22,939 nucleotides of DNA from UBA5499 sp002426275 (GCA_937888735.1 CALASN010000027.1:1-22939); one strand, 5' to 3'; shown: positions 7,442 through 14,736, counted from the stretch's first letter. Notes: generated by a model from the letters alone, not told the origin. Numbers and translations: made by a program.

Positions 7442-8476
7442 TTATTTATCCTCCAACTTCTCTCTGAGCAAAGCCGCCCTATAATAATCACGGTTTTGAG
7501 GAGGAAGCTCTTGGTTCATGATTCCCTGCACTGCCGCCGGCTGCGCCAGAACAGTGAGCTGATTAAGCTGCGGCGCAGAGACTTTTGTCAGCAGACCTAG
7601 CCCCACTCCCAGCCTCAAATCTGAAAGCAGCTCCATAGCTTCTTGGGTGTTTAAAAGACGGGCCTGGGTGAGAATTCCGTACGCACGATAAATGCGATCT
7701 TCAATTTGCGCTTTAGCGTTGGTGAGCAGCACCTGCCTGGCTTGTTGCTCTTGTTCGATTATCTGCCGGGTCACAGAATTGATATTTTCAATAATTTCCT
7801 TTTCAGTTCTGCCTAAAGTGACCTGATTTGAGATCTGGTAGATATTGCCCACAACTTCTGTGCCTTCCCCATATAATCCCCTGACAGCCAAACCCACTTG
7901 CATGACGCCTTTGATTAACTGCTGAATCTGATTGACCATGGAGATTGCAGGCAAGTGAACCATCACCGAAGCGCGGATCCCGGTTCCCACATTGGTGGGA
8001 CAAGCTGTCAAATATCCGTGCTCCTGAGAAAAGGCAAAGTCTAGTTTCGCTTCCAAATCGTCATCTAGCTGATCTATCAGCTGCCAACCGGCCTCCAGGT
8101 CTAATCCCGGCAGCAAAACCTGCAATCTCAAGTGATCTTCTTCATTCACCATCACAGATATTTCCTCTTTAGGGCTGAGAAGGAGACCACGATTTTCGTT
8201 ATTTTGAATCAACTGCGGACTGATCAGATGTTTTGCCACCAAAAGCTCTTGGTCCAAGGCTCCGATGTCTTTCAAATCATGGTATTGAAGTTTTCCCCAC
8301 GGGCCCTTCAGATCAGAAGCGGCTTTCACTTGCGCCACAACTTCAGCCAGTTGTTTTTCGCCCGCAACTTGAGGAAAAGGCAGAGTGGCGATATTCCTGG
8401 CCAGCCGAATGCGGCTGGAGAGCACAATATCCTGCTGCGGGCCCTTTTCTGTGAGCCACCTGCTAATTAACCTATC
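7442..8476 (-). CDS. mcsB: Protein arginine kinase McsB
   Basis: McsB resembles phosphagen kinases but phosphorylates arginine residues in proteins, inactivating CtsR and marking proteins for ClpC-ClpP. The about 344-residue product carries SSRIRLARN near its N-terminus (21-29), NEEDHLR at about 111-117 and the catalytic CPTNVGTG around 159-166, with Cys in the usual position. A lombricine-kinase-like N-terminal domain is reduced, as in all McsB. The start is uncertain. I chose the GTG at 8476, which overlaps the mcsA stop by a few bases and has GGCGGTGG ahead of it. A GTG at 8488 and an ATG at 8512 in the same frame are alternatives giving up to 356 residues. It is third in the ctsR operon and directly upstream of clpC. 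Confidence 0.93.
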   Translation of the reverse strand, partial: DRLISRWLTEKGPQQDIVLSSRIRLARNIATLPFPQVAGEKQLAEVVAQVKAASDLKGPWGKLQYHDLKDIGALDQELLVAKHLISPQLIQNNENRGLLLSPKEEISVMVNEEDHLRLQVLLPGLDLEAGWQLIDQLDDDLEAKLDFAFSQEHGYLTACPTNVGTGIRASVMVHLPAISMVNQIQQLIKGVMQVGLAVRGLYGEGTEVVGNIYQISNQVTLGRTEKEIIENINSVTRQIIEQEQQARQVLLTNAKAQIEDRIYRAYGILTQARLLNTQEAMELLSDLRLGVGLGLLTKVSAPQLNQLTVLAQPAAVQGIMNQELPPQNRDYYRAALLREKLEDK

Positions 8477-9002
8477 CACGGCGCCCACCGCCCAGTTCTT
8501 TTTCCAAAGCATGTATTTTATCTCGCAGTTTGGCAGCTTGCTCGTATTCCTCCCGGGCTATGGCTTCCTTCAGCTGCGCCTTGTAATTTTCAAGTTCCCG
8601 CTCCTGACTGAGTTTGCCCGCATGCTTGCGAGGGATTTTCCCTGTGTGACGCGTGTGGCCGTGAATTCGCCTCAGAATGGGCTCCATCTGCGCGCCGAAA
8701 GTCTTATAGCAATCACTGCAGCCAAGCTGGCCTAATTCACGAAAATCTCCATAACTCAAGCCGCAGCTGGGACAGCGTGCTTGCGTATCTTCCTGCCAGT
8801 CGCCGTCGACTTGGAGTTTTTGATCCAAATCAAAGAAGCTGGAAAGAATGTTGGGAAAATTAATTTGAATATTTCCCAAAAAACCTAATTCTCCGCGTTG
8901 GGCAGCGCACTGCTGACAAAGGTGGAATTCCGTTTTTTGATCGCCCACGATCTTCGTAAAATGAACTGTAGCAGGCCTTTTCTTACATTCTTCGCACAAC
9001 AT
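8472..9002 (-). CDS. mcsA: McsA, zinc-binding activator of McsB
   Basis: McsA activates McsB and modulates CtsR during heat and metal stress. The 176-residue product has four CxxC pairs (Cys3/6, 29/32, 77/80 and 95/98) for zinc, then a C-terminal UVR motif at about 135-170 that resembles the UvrB-UvrC interaction helix. That is the standard McsA layout. An in-frame GTG at 9011 lies inside the sequence GGAGGTGA, which is itself the ribosome binding site. The ATG at 9002, eight bases past GGAGG, is the better start and gives the family-typical beginning MLCEEC. The gene begins 5 bases after the ctsR stop and overlaps mcsB by a few bases. Confidence 0.95.
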   Translation of the reverse strand: MLCEECKKRPATVHFTKIVGDQKTEFHLCQQCAAQRGELGFLGNIQINFPNILSSFFDLDQKLQVDGDWQEDTQARCPSCGLSYGDFRELGQLGCSDCYKTFGAQMEPILRRIHGHTRHTGKIPRKHAGKLSQERELENYKAQLKEAIAREEYEQAAKLRDKIHALEKELGGGRRG

Positions 9003-9007
9003 GATTT

Positions 9008-9472
9008 TCACCTCCGTAAAGTAACAATCAGCAAATTGCGAAGCAACGTAGCCCGCAGCTTATCCTGAAGTTGCGATTCGGCAGACGAGCTGCTCTGCTC
9101 CACAAGAGCTTTAAGCAAAACCGCTTCGCGTTCCTGCAGAATTTTGGCTTCAACTAGCCTGAACAAAAGTTCTTCTGCTCGCTGGGCCGAGATGGAATCG
9201 GAAATGAGCTCTGACAGTTCCGCAAATAAGTCTCTTTCCGTCCTCCATTCCAGACGCATGATCCGGATGTAGCCGCCTCCTCCTCGGCGGCTTTCCACAA
9301 GATAGCCTTTTTCAAAGGGAAAACGCGTTTCCAACACATAATTGATTTGCGACGGCACGCACCGGAACTGATCTGCCAATTCGCGACGCCTGATCTCAAT
9401 GACGCCGCCGGCAGTGTCGCTCAACAGCTCTTTTAGGTAGGCCTCGATGTAATCTGCCATGCTTCCTCCCAT
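9008..9472 (-). CDS. ctsR: Transcriptional repressor CtsR
   Basis: CtsR is the dimeric repressor of class III heat-shock genes and binds tandem GGTCAAA-type heptads. The 154-residue product has an N-terminal helix-turn-helix (about 28-50) followed by the glycine-rich beta-wing RRGGGGYIRI (62-71). The wing's tip arginine is the residue that McsB phosphorylates in studied homologues. The C-terminal half is the helical dimerisation and McsB-contact domain. The ATG at 9472 is preceded by a full AGGAGGTGA at ideal distance. The second ATG at 9460 is less well placed. It is first in its operon and has its own operators in front, so it represses itself. Confidence 0.96.
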   Translation of the reverse strand: MGGSMADYIEAYLKELLSDTAGGVIEIRRRELADQFRCVPSQINYVLETRFPFEKGYLVESRRGGGGYIRIMRLEWRTERDLFAELSELISDSISAQRAEELLFRLVEAKILQEREAVLLKALVEQSSSSAESQLQDKLRATLLRNLLIVTLRR

Positions 9473-9485
9473 GAGCTCACCTCCT

Positions 9486-9518
9486 TTGACCAGTTCTGAC
9501 TTTGACTTTCTCTGACCT
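9486..9518 (-). promoter_or_regulatory. Two tandem CtsR operators
   Basis: Read on the minus strand, GGTCAGA-GAA-AGTCAAA (9518-9502) and AGTCAGA-ACT-GGTCAAA (9502-9486) both fit the CtsR consensus of two heptads with a 3-base spacer. Each has a few mismatches. They share a single base, so four heptads follow in one direction. They lie just downstream of the -10, and the last heptad abuts the ribosome binding site of ctsR. Confidence 0.88.
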
Positions 9519-9526
9519 TGGTTTGA

Positions 9527-9555
9527 TTATAGATCTTCCTTCTTAAAAAATGCAA
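9527..9555 (-). promoter_or_regulatory. Sigma-A promoter of ctsR-mcsA-mcsB-clpC
   Basis: On the minus strand TTGCAT (9555-9550) and a perfect TATAAT (9532-9527) are 17 bases apart. Transcription should start near 9520, immediately ahead of the CtsR operators, so bound CtsR would block initiation or clearance. Confidence 0.8.
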
Positions 9556-9632
9556 ACTCCATTTTGGACCGTCTCTGGCTATCTATTTTGTTTTTTTGGG
9601 AATAACATCCATTTTCTCCGATTTACGCGTAA

Positions 9633-9666
9633 AACAAGAGAGCGCCGGTTCCGGCGCTCTCTTGTT
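9633..9666 (-). terminator. Terminator after ypeB
   Basis: Perfect 16-base arms AACAAGAGAGCGCCGG (9633-9648) and their complement (9651-9666) form a very strong hairpin overlapping the ypeB stop codon. On the minus strand it runs into TTTT. It isolates the germination genes from the ctsR promoter. Confidence 0.88.
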
Positions 9667-11050
9667 AAATAATTTCAGTTTGTCCGGGTACTTCGCGAAT
9701 TAGTTTCACTTCATCTCCAGAGACTGCGTTAATGTATACCAAAAACCTTTCCTTACTCATGCTGGCTTTATATTCGTAAGTGGCCACTTGCCGGAACCTA
9801 TCGTCCAGGATAACCGCCTTTCGTACCCTTTCAATCTTCAGCCGCTTGTTGACCTTAGTCCTCGCTTGCGCCTCAGTGAGCGGGTAAGAGGGGGCTTGGA
9901 CTGCACCTTTAAATGTCAAGTAATTCATGGCCTCATAGCCCATCACTTCACCGTTATCCAAAGCAATCTGCAACCTGATTTCCTCTGGATAAATCCAGAC
10001 ATCTCCCACTTTCCGCGCGTAGGAGCAATTAACTACACCGTCCACAGGATCTGCGGCCAATACCTCAAACCCTTCAAAACCTAGATCCCGTAAGTACTGT
10101 TCACCACGGGCTCTGGCATCGGCGACTGAAACCTTCTCTGTGCCAACGCTTCTTTCCGTGAGCATCCAGATCAGATGACCGCCTTTTTGGCTGATGGACA
10201 TCAGCGTTCGCCATGAACGTGTGCCACGACGGCCTTCCGCCTGGGTGGGAGCCACCTCGACGCGATAAGCCGGCACATCTCCCTTTTCCGTTCCCACTAC
10301 TTTAGCTTGTTGATTTCTCTTGCTGGGGGGCAAATATTTTCTAGCTTCGGTAACAGCGCGGGTACGATTTATTTTGGGACCTGTAAACCCACGGGGACGT
10401 TCTCTGAAGTTGAGCATATTGCCTTCAAAATCCGGATCCGGGTAGCGCTTCAATCCGTCTTCCATCATCATAAAGCTTTTCACGATGGGGTTGCTCTCCA
10501 GACTTCCTTTTTCGCTGGGTCGTTTCCGACCTTGAGCGTTTGCAACTTGGGCCATCGTCGCCCGCTGCACGCCTTGCCAATCGGGTCCTTGCTGGAAGAA
10601 AGGCTGCATCTTATCCAAGCTTTCACTGAGATGTTTTGCTTGCTGGGCGAATCCCTGCAGGCTCTTCACGCTTTTGTCATCAATGGTAGAGCCCTGACCA
10701 GCTTTACGGAAACTGGCAAAGCTGAACGCCTCCACCTGGCTGATAAACTTCTCGATATTAGCTAATTGTAAATTGCTCAGCGGCAGCTGTCCTAAATTTG
10801 CTTGAGCGGCGCTCGCCTGACGCCAGGTATCTGAGAAAAAGTTGATCTGCTGCTTGGGATCATTGGAAGCAGCTGTTTGCGCCAAAAGGGTCTCTATGCT
10901 CTCAACATTATATGTCAGTTCATAGAAAGCCCGCTGGTACCCATTTTCCAATTGCGTGTTCAGATTTTGCTTGGCCATATATTGAGAAATACCCCAGACC
11001 GCGAATAACAATGCTAAGCCACCGAAAACCCAACTACTCCATCTGCGCAT
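9665..11050 (-). CDS. ypeB: Germination protein YpeB
   Basis: YpeB is needed to localise and stabilise the cortex-lytic enzyme SleB in dormant spores, with which it forms a mutual stability pair. The 461-residue product starts with a single membrane segment (about residues 7-24) and continues with a long helical region containing many Gln and Ser. It ends in PepSY-type repeats (from about 225 on, with segments such as ARGEQYLRDLGFEGFEVL and the final KERFLVYINAVSGDEVKLI). These features and length match the family. The ATG has AAGGAGGG upstream. It follows sleB by 14 bases, the classic sleB-ypeB operon. In Bacillus that operon is forespore (sigma-G) controlled; no clear sigma-G promoter is seen here. 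Confidence 0.92.
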   Translation of the reverse strand: MRRWSSWVFGGLALLFAVWGISQYMAKQNLNTQLENGYQRAFYELTYNVESIETLLAQTAASNDPKQQINFFSDTWRQASAAQANLGQLPLSNLQLANIEKFISQVEAFSFASFRKAGQGSTIDDKSVKSLQGFAQQAKHLSESLDKMQPFFQQGPDWQGVQRATMAQVANAQGRKRPSEKGSLESNPIVKSFMMMEDGLKRYPDPDFEGNMLNFRERPRGFTGPKINRTRAVTEARKYLPPSKRNQQAKVVGTEKGDVPAYRVEVAPTQAEGRRGTRSWRTLMSISQKGGHLIWMLTERSVGTEKVSVADARARGEQYLRDLGFEGFEVLAADPVDGVVNCSYARKVGDVWIYPEEIRLQIALDNGEVMGYEAMNYLTFKGAVQAPSYPLTEAQARTKVNKRLKIERVRKAVILDDRFRQVATYEYKASMSKERFLVYINAVSGDEVKLIREVPGQTEII

Positions 11051-11064
11051 TATTCAATCCCTCC

Positions 11065-11505
11065 TTAGCGGGCAAAAACATGCTTGCCAATCTGAGTGAT
11101 AATACTACGGCTCCAGATCCAGCGGCTTACGGGCTTGTATGGATTCCAAAAATAAATCGCGCCGCCTGTTGGATCCCAGCCGCTGAGCGCAGCCTGGGCC
11201 GCCCGAACGGACGCGCTTGGCACTGGATTCCAGATTTGTCCCCGGGAAACTGATTCAAAGGCGCCCGGCTGATAAACCACACCGGCAATTGTGTCAGGGA
11301 AGCGGGGATGCTGCACGCGATTGAGAATTACAGATCCAACTGCCACTTGTCCTACAAACGACTCGCCTCTGGCCTCGCCGCTGATCGCCCGCGTCAGCAA
11401 TGAAGCGTTGTTTTGCGCCACCGTAGGCTCTTGAGGTTTTGGCAAAAACCAGATCCCTCCCAATATCAGCAGCATAAAAATAAAAAGCCCTATTCTCCTT
11501 CGCAA
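11065..11505 (-). CDS. sleB: Spore cortex-lytic enzyme SleB, short form
   Basis: SleB is a lytic transglycosylase that degrades cortex peptidoglycan during germination. The 146-residue product has an N-terminal membrane or signal segment (about 5-20), a short linker and then the Hydrolase_2 catalytic domain from about residue 34. That domain starts LLTRAISGEARGE, whose first Glu (44) is the likely catalytic acid, and continues VGQVAVGSVILNRV and AIYFWNPYK. Bacillus SleB has an additional N-terminal peptidoglycan-binding domain and is about twice as long; this protein lacks it. The catalytic core alone also resembles CwlJ, but CwlJ has no export signal and is not paired with ypeB. The TTG start is preceded by GGAGAG. 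Downstream is ypeB. Confidence 0.9.
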   Translation of the reverse strand: MRRRIGLFIFMLLILGGIWFLPKPQEPTVAQNNASLLTRAISGEARGESFVGQVAVGSVILNRVQHPRFPDTIAGVVYQPGAFESVSRGQIWNPVPSASVRAAQAALSGWDPTGGAIYFWNPYKPVSRWIWSRSIITQIGKHVFAR

Positions 11506-11573
11506 AGACTTTCTCTCCTTTCTAGAACCTCTGTTGGTACTAGTCTTTGCCGGAGACTGGGCTTTTTATACAC

Positions 11574-11831
11574 TTAACTTTGTTTTACTTCAGAACGTTT
11601 GACTTGTTCTACGATCTGCTCTGCATTCAGACCGCTGGCATCTATGATCGTGGATGCGGTTACCACATCTTCCATGCCCATAATATTTTCCGAGAGTCCG
11701 TTTACCACCACAGCCAAAGCATCATCGTTTTCTCCACGATTCAACTCCACCACATCGTAGCCTTCGTCTTTCAGTACCTCTTCAACATCAGTCAGTCCTT
11801 GATCCAACGCCACTTTCTTCTTCAAAGACAT
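11574..11831 (-). CDS. YkuS / UPF0180 family protein
   Basis: A short acidic protein of about 85 residues related to the UPF0180 (YkuS) family of Bacillota. It has the pattern VALDQGLTDVEEVLKDEGYDVV, then a variable strand and a closing segment ASGLNAEQIVEQV. No catalytic residues stand out, and the family's function is not known to me. I start it at the ATG at 11831, giving the family-typical beginning. An in-frame GTG at 11864 would add 11 residues and overlap the phosphoribosyltransferase gene. The ribosome binding site (GGAAG) is weak for the ATG, and none is visible for the GTG, which suggests translational coupling to the gene upstream. It precedes sleB by about 70 bases. Confidence 0.72.
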   Translation of the reverse strand: MSLKKKVALDQGLTDVEEVLKDEGYDVVELNRGENDDALAVVVNGLSENIMGMEDVVTASTIIDASGLNAEQIVEQVKRSEVKQS

Positions 11832-11844
11832 CACTTCCGAATGT

Positions 11845-12486
11845 TTATTCAGGTGCGAACTCACGCAGCAGCATGTTCACCTCTGTATCATTACATTGCC
11901 CAAAAACCTTATAAAATTGCGCCATTGCAAAAAAAGGCTCAGGTGTTGCTAAGACTTCTAATCTATCCACCAGAGGACGCAGAGAGGCTATGGTTTTCTC
12001 CGGTCCCACTGGAACCGCCAGCATCAATTGCCGCGGCTCTTCTTTGCGTACAGCCGTCAAAGCAGCCTTCATGGTTAAGCCCGTAGCTACGCCATCGTCA
12101 ACCACGACGATGGTTTTATCTTTAAGGGAAGGGAAGGGGCGCTGACCGCGAAATTTTTCCAACCTCCTTCTGACTTCCTGCTGCTGCTTTTCGATTTCCA
12201 ACTTTAAGTAACGCCGTGAAACGCCAAGGCGCTCAATGCGTTCTTCATCCAAAATTACTTCGCCGTTAATTGTAACTACCCCGATCCCCACTTCGCGATT
12301 CATGGGAGAGGAGAGCTTACGCGCTACCAGCACATCCAGTTGCCCGCCTATAGCTTGTACAAGCGAATGAGCCACGATAACGCCTCCCTTGGGGATAGCC
12401 AGAAAAAGCGACTGGGAACCTTTTAGATCTTCAAATTTTTCTGCTAAAAGTCTGCCTGCTTCTTGTCGATCGTAAAATAGAATCAC
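11845..12486 (-). CDS. Phosphoribosyltransferase family protein
   Basis: A type I phosphoribosyltransferase-fold protein of about 213 residues. The PRPP loop VVVDDGVATGLTM is clear at about residues 127-139, and an early AIPKGGVIVA loop also fits the fold. The middle segment, with DEERIERLGVS and a long charged helix (about 80-115), is the pattern of a widespread subgroup often annotated simply as phosphoribosyltransferase. Its substrate cannot be read from the sequence. Of two in-frame GTG codons, the one at 12486 has GGAGTGAT about 11 bases upstream. The one at 12498 lies inside that site, so I prefer 12486. It leads a unit with the YkuS-like gene, sleB and ypeB; whether they share a transcript is likely but unproven. 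Confidence 0.82.
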   Translation of the reverse strand: MILFYDRQEAGRLLAEKFEDLKGSQSLFLAIPKGGVIVAHSLVQAIGGQLDVLVARKLSSPMNREVGIGVVTINGEVILDEERIERLGVSRRYLKLEIEKQQQEVRRRLEKFRGQRPFPSLKDKTIVVVDDGVATGLTMKAALTAVRKEEPRQLMLAVPVGPEKTIASLRPLVDRLEVLATPEPFFAMAQFYKVFGQCNDTEVNMLLREFAPE

Positions 12487-12520
12487 TTTTTTTATCACTC
12501 CACTTCAAGATTATCATGCC

Positions 12521-12567
12521 AGCGCCTAACAAAAATCAGCTGCTTCCTCAACGAACTGATCGGCGCT
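12521..12567 (-). other. Possible structured leader of the phosphoribosyltransferase gene
   Basis: AGCGCC (12521-12526) pairs with GGCGCT (12562-12567), and inside it ATCAG (12535-12539) pairs with CTGAT (12556-12560). On the minus strand the inner stem is followed by TTTTT. The nested stems are short and separated by asymmetric loops, so this is weak evidence for a folded 5-prime leader. Confidence 0.3.
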
Positions 12568-12578
12568 CTCTATAAACG

Positions 12579-12607
12579 AACTGGACCAGTTAATAACCGG
12601 CCCAGTT
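12579..12607 (-). terminator. Terminator after the bactofilin gene
   Basis: In minus-strand RNA, AACTGGGCCGGTT pairs over all 13 positions with AACTGGTCCAGTT, using two G-U pairs that exist only in this orientation. The loop is three bases. The stem begins at the bactofilin stop codon and is followed by CGTTTATA. The T tract is poor, but the stem is strong. Confidence 0.7.
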
Positions 12608-12993
12608 TATTCCACAGCAATTTCATCCCGAAACTCATCTTCCGTACTTTCCTTCGACAGCATTTTGCACTGTCCCTGATAGACTGCGCCGTCCTCAATG
12701 GCTAAAGAACCCACAGAAGCGTCTGCGTATAACCTGCCCGTCTTACCGATCTCAAGCCGCCCTAAAGCAGTAATCTTTCCCTGGACTTGGCCTGACACGA
12801 TCACATTTTGCGCCGTAATCTCCGCTTGGACATGACCGGCACTGCCCACCACAAAATCGCCTTTGGTCTCCACTGTACCTTCTATTTTCCCATCAACGCG
12901 AATGAGACCGGTAGCCTTCAGATTGCCCTGGATTTCCGTTCCTTGCCCCACAATAGTGTCTCCTGAGTTTCCACCGACTGTTTTCCTCCGCAC
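12607..12993 (-). CDS. Bactofilin family cytoskeletal protein
   Basis: Bactofilins are small proteins that polymerise without nucleotides into filaments at the membrane and position cell-wall enzymes. The 128-residue product has the typical layout. A short unstructured head (1-13) precedes the DUF583 beta-helix core (about 14-110), with repeated strands such as IQGNLKATGLIRVDGKIEG, VVGSAGHVQAEITAQNVIV and LEIGKTGRLYADA. A charged tail follows (about 111-128). The start is GTG with GGAGGAGG six bases upstream. It follows the M23 peptidase gene by 15 bases. A bactofilin next to a membrane-anchored M23 peptidase is a known recurring pair (for example CcmA with Csd enzymes in Helicobacter), which suggests local control of peptidoglycan cutting. 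Confidence 0.92.
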   Translation of the reverse strand: MRRKTVGGNSGDTIVGQGTEIQGNLKATGLIRVDGKIEGTVETKGDFVVGSAGHVQAEITAQNVIVSGQVQGKITALGRLEIGKTGRLYADASVGSLAIEDGAVYQGQCKMLSKESTEDEFRDEIAVE

Positions 12994-13008
12994 TCCCAGC
13001 CTCCTCCT

Positions 13009-13977
13009 TTATGATAAATAATCCAGCGGATTTTTCGGATGTCCGTTCACCTGCACCTCAAAGTGAAGATGCGGTCCTGTGCTGTCGCCGGTATTTCCCG
13101 AAAGAGAAATCACCTCGCCCTTTTCGACCCATTGGCCGGCTTTCACCTGCAACTTAGAATTATGCGCGTACAGGGTCCTGAGGCCCTGTCCGTGATCGAT
13201 GAGCACTGTTTTTCCGTACCCGCTGCGATTGCCGGCGAAAATCACTTTCCCGCCGGCGGCGGCTTTCACGCTGCTGCCCGTTTGCACGCCAATATCGATC
13301 CCTTCGTGAAAGATCCGCCGGAACCGCAAAGGATGAAACCTATAGCCGAAGGGACTGGTGATCCTGCCGTGCAAAGGCCACTGGGAAGGAAAATGCTCCA
13401 CCAACCATTGATAGCGATCTATTTGCCGCAGCAATTGCTGTAATTCCGCTTTCTGCTGGGGGATAGACTGAGAAAGCGCATTCAGTTGTTGGCTGATGGC
13501 GTGCTGCTCTGGCGGCACCACCATTTGCCGTCGTGAACCGCGAGACCGAGAGGAGATCTGAGACCGTTTCCAGCCAAGCTTAGCTAACTCCTTCTCCGGG
13601 AGAAGCTTATCGTTTAGCGCCTTCTGTTGAATCTCCTGGCCCAATTCGGTCAGTTCTTGAACTTGCGTTTGCACCTGCTCTGTTTGCTTCGCCAGTTCCT
13701 GGATTTGCTTACTCTTATGTACTAATTTTTGCTTTTCTTTCTCCCTGTCATTCAAGGCCTGTTCCTGCATTTTGGTAACTTGGAGCAATTCCCTGTACTG
13801 ACTGTAAAATTTATACCCAAAACCGCCTGTGCCCAAAAGGCAAAGCAGTACCAAATAGCAGCTAAACATGGGAACCTTCAGCCTTGCTACTCCACCACGA
13901 GCAGGAATCAACAACAGGGTTATGTTATTTTTTAGATGGGACCGGATCTTAACCCACCGGACTCGTCCACTAAACAA
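13009..13977 (-). CDS. Membrane-anchored M23 (LytM-type) metallopeptidase
   Basis: A 322-residue protein with one N-terminal membrane segment (about residues 38-54), a Gln/Glu-rich coiled coil (about 60-190) and a C-terminal M23 domain (about 200-322). The zinc site looks intact: HEGID gives His224 and Asp228, and HLHFEV gives His303 and His305, with a further His in the LYAHNS segment. It is therefore probably an active endopeptidase that cuts peptidoglycan cross-links outside the membrane, unlike degenerate EnvC- or SpoIIQ-type members. The start is uncertain. TTG at 13977 has GGGAGA nine bases upstream; TTG at 14007 has no such site but would add 10 residues. It lies between DUF4446 and bactofilin in one unit. 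Confidence 0.92.
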   Translation of the reverse strand: MFSGRVRWVKIRSHLKNNITLLLIPARGGVARLKVPMFSCYLVLLCLLGTGGFGYKFYSQYRELLQVTKMQEQALNDREKEKQKLVHKSKQIQELAKQTEQVQTQVQELTELGQEIQQKALNDKLLPEKELAKLGWKRSQISSRSRGSRRQMVVPPEQHAISQQLNALSQSIPQQKAELQQLLRQIDRYQWLVEHFPSQWPLHGRITSPFGYRFHPLRFRRIFHEGIDIGVQTGSSVKAAAGGKVIFAGNRSGYGKTVLIDHGQGLRTLYAHNSKLQVKAGQWVEKGEVISLSGNTGDSTGPHLHFEVQVNGHPKNPLDYLS

Positions 13978-14052
13978 ACAAAACACTCTCCCTATTTTCT
14001 TTATCAATATATATTATGCTCCATTTGCGAATAATATTCCTCCATGCCTGCT

Positions 14053-14586
14053 TTACCTGCTATTTTCGTCTTGTTTCCCTTGTTGCTCAATCTTTCCCCA
14101 CGCCTCTTTGATGGCCTGTTCTTCTTCTTTGGTCAGGGCGTAGCGAGAGCGCCAGTTCACCAGCGGCTTAGCGTAGAAATATGATTCATCTCTGCCATGA
14201 AGATTTGTCAGCACAAAGCCGTTGCCATCCCTGTCGGCCACAGCCAACGAAAAGCTCTGCTGGCCGCCTGTATCGCTGAAGGCGTCAAAACGAACCATTC
14301 CTACGCTCTGCAGGGAAGACTGACTCTGAACGGACAGCTCAGCTACTTTTTCTTTGAGCTGAATCTGCTCGCGGGACATCTCTGCCAGTTCTCGCAACGA
14401 ATTTTCCAGCAATTGTTCCAAATTAGCACCAGTCATGCCCCGCATCAGCTGCCGATACCTTGTCATCAACCTCTGGAGTTTGGAGATATTGGCCACCAAC
14501 ACGATCAACGCCAGTACCAATAATCCTATTATAACTAAAGTCACCACGGCCAAATTTTCTTCCAACCAAGCCAAAATCAGTTCCAT
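14053..14586 (-). CDS. DUF4446 family membrane protein
   Basis: A 177-residue protein with a single N-terminal membrane segment (about 11-33), a helical stretch likely to form a coiled coil (about 35-90), and a compact C-terminal domain. That domain contains VGMVRFDAFSDTGGQQSFSLAVADRDGNG, VLTNLHGRDESYFYAKP and a final LTKEEEQAIKEA. These segments identify DUF4446, a family found in Bacillota, usually next to parB. The function is unknown. The ATG at 14586 follows GGAGG at a good distance; the in-frame GTG at 14613 lies upstream of that site. It is the first gene of DUF4446-M23-bactofilin, with a sigma-E-like promoter about 90 bases upstream. Confidence 0.88.
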   Translation of the reverse strand: MELILAWLEENLAVVTLVIIGLLVLALIVLVANISKLQRLMTRYRQLMRGMTGANLEQLLENSLRELAEMSREQIQLKEKVAELSVQSQSSLQSVGMVRFDAFSDTGGQQSFSLAVADRDGNGFVLTNLHGRDESYFYAKPLVNWRSRYALTKEEEQAIKEAWGKIEQQGKQDENSR

Positions 14587-14640
14587 TATCTTCCTCCGTA
14601 ATTTAGCTATCACTAGCTTCAGACACGTCTATGAGTAACC

Positions 14641-14652
14641 AAGCCGCGGCTT
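14641..14652. repeat. 12-base perfect palindrome
   Basis: AAGCCGCGGCTT is fully self-complementary, with AACC on both sides. It sits between the sigma-E-like promoter and the DUF4446 ribosome binding site, inside the presumed leader. It could be an operator for a dimeric repressor or chance; nothing else supports either. Confidence 0.4.
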
Positions 14653-14672
14653 AACCCACCGAACGAGCACAA

Positions 14673-14701
14673 TATGTATGACCAAAAAAATCGCAATATG
14701 G
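14673..14701 (-). promoter_or_regulatory. Likely sigma-E-type promoter of DUF4446-M23-bactofilin
   Basis: On the minus strand CCATATT (14701-14695) matches the sigma-E -35 kmATATT at six of seven positions, and CATACATA (14680-14673) matches CATACAnT at seven of eight. The spacer is 14 bases, as in the B. subtilis consensus. A weaker sigma-A reading (TTGCGA-16-TATTGT) overlaps it. Transcription would start near 14666. Confidence 0.5.
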
Positions 14702-14705
14702 AACT

Positions 14706-14736
14706 AAGCGGAAACAGTATGTTCCGCTTCTTTTTT
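14706..14736 (+). terminator. Plus-strand terminator with no visible gene
   Basis: Arms AAGCGGAA (14706-14713) and TTCCGCTT (14722-14729) pair around an 8-base loop and are followed on the plus strand by CTTTTTT. Both flanking genes are on the minus strand, and on that strand the stem is not followed by a T run. It would end a plus-strand transcript that starts in or to the left of the parB-DUF4446 gap. Confidence 0.6.

Noticed and set aside
11508..11565. Sigma-G-like promoter ahead of sleB (TGTATA and AAGACTA)
   Set aside because: The spacing is 19 bases rather than 17-18 and each element has one or more mismatches.
14678..14707. Nine-codon plus-strand frame ending at a terminator hairpin, looking like a leader peptide
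   Set aside because: No ribosome binding site, no runs of one amino acid codon, and no plus-strand gene downstream to attenuate. It also overlaps the minus-strand sigma-E-like promoter.
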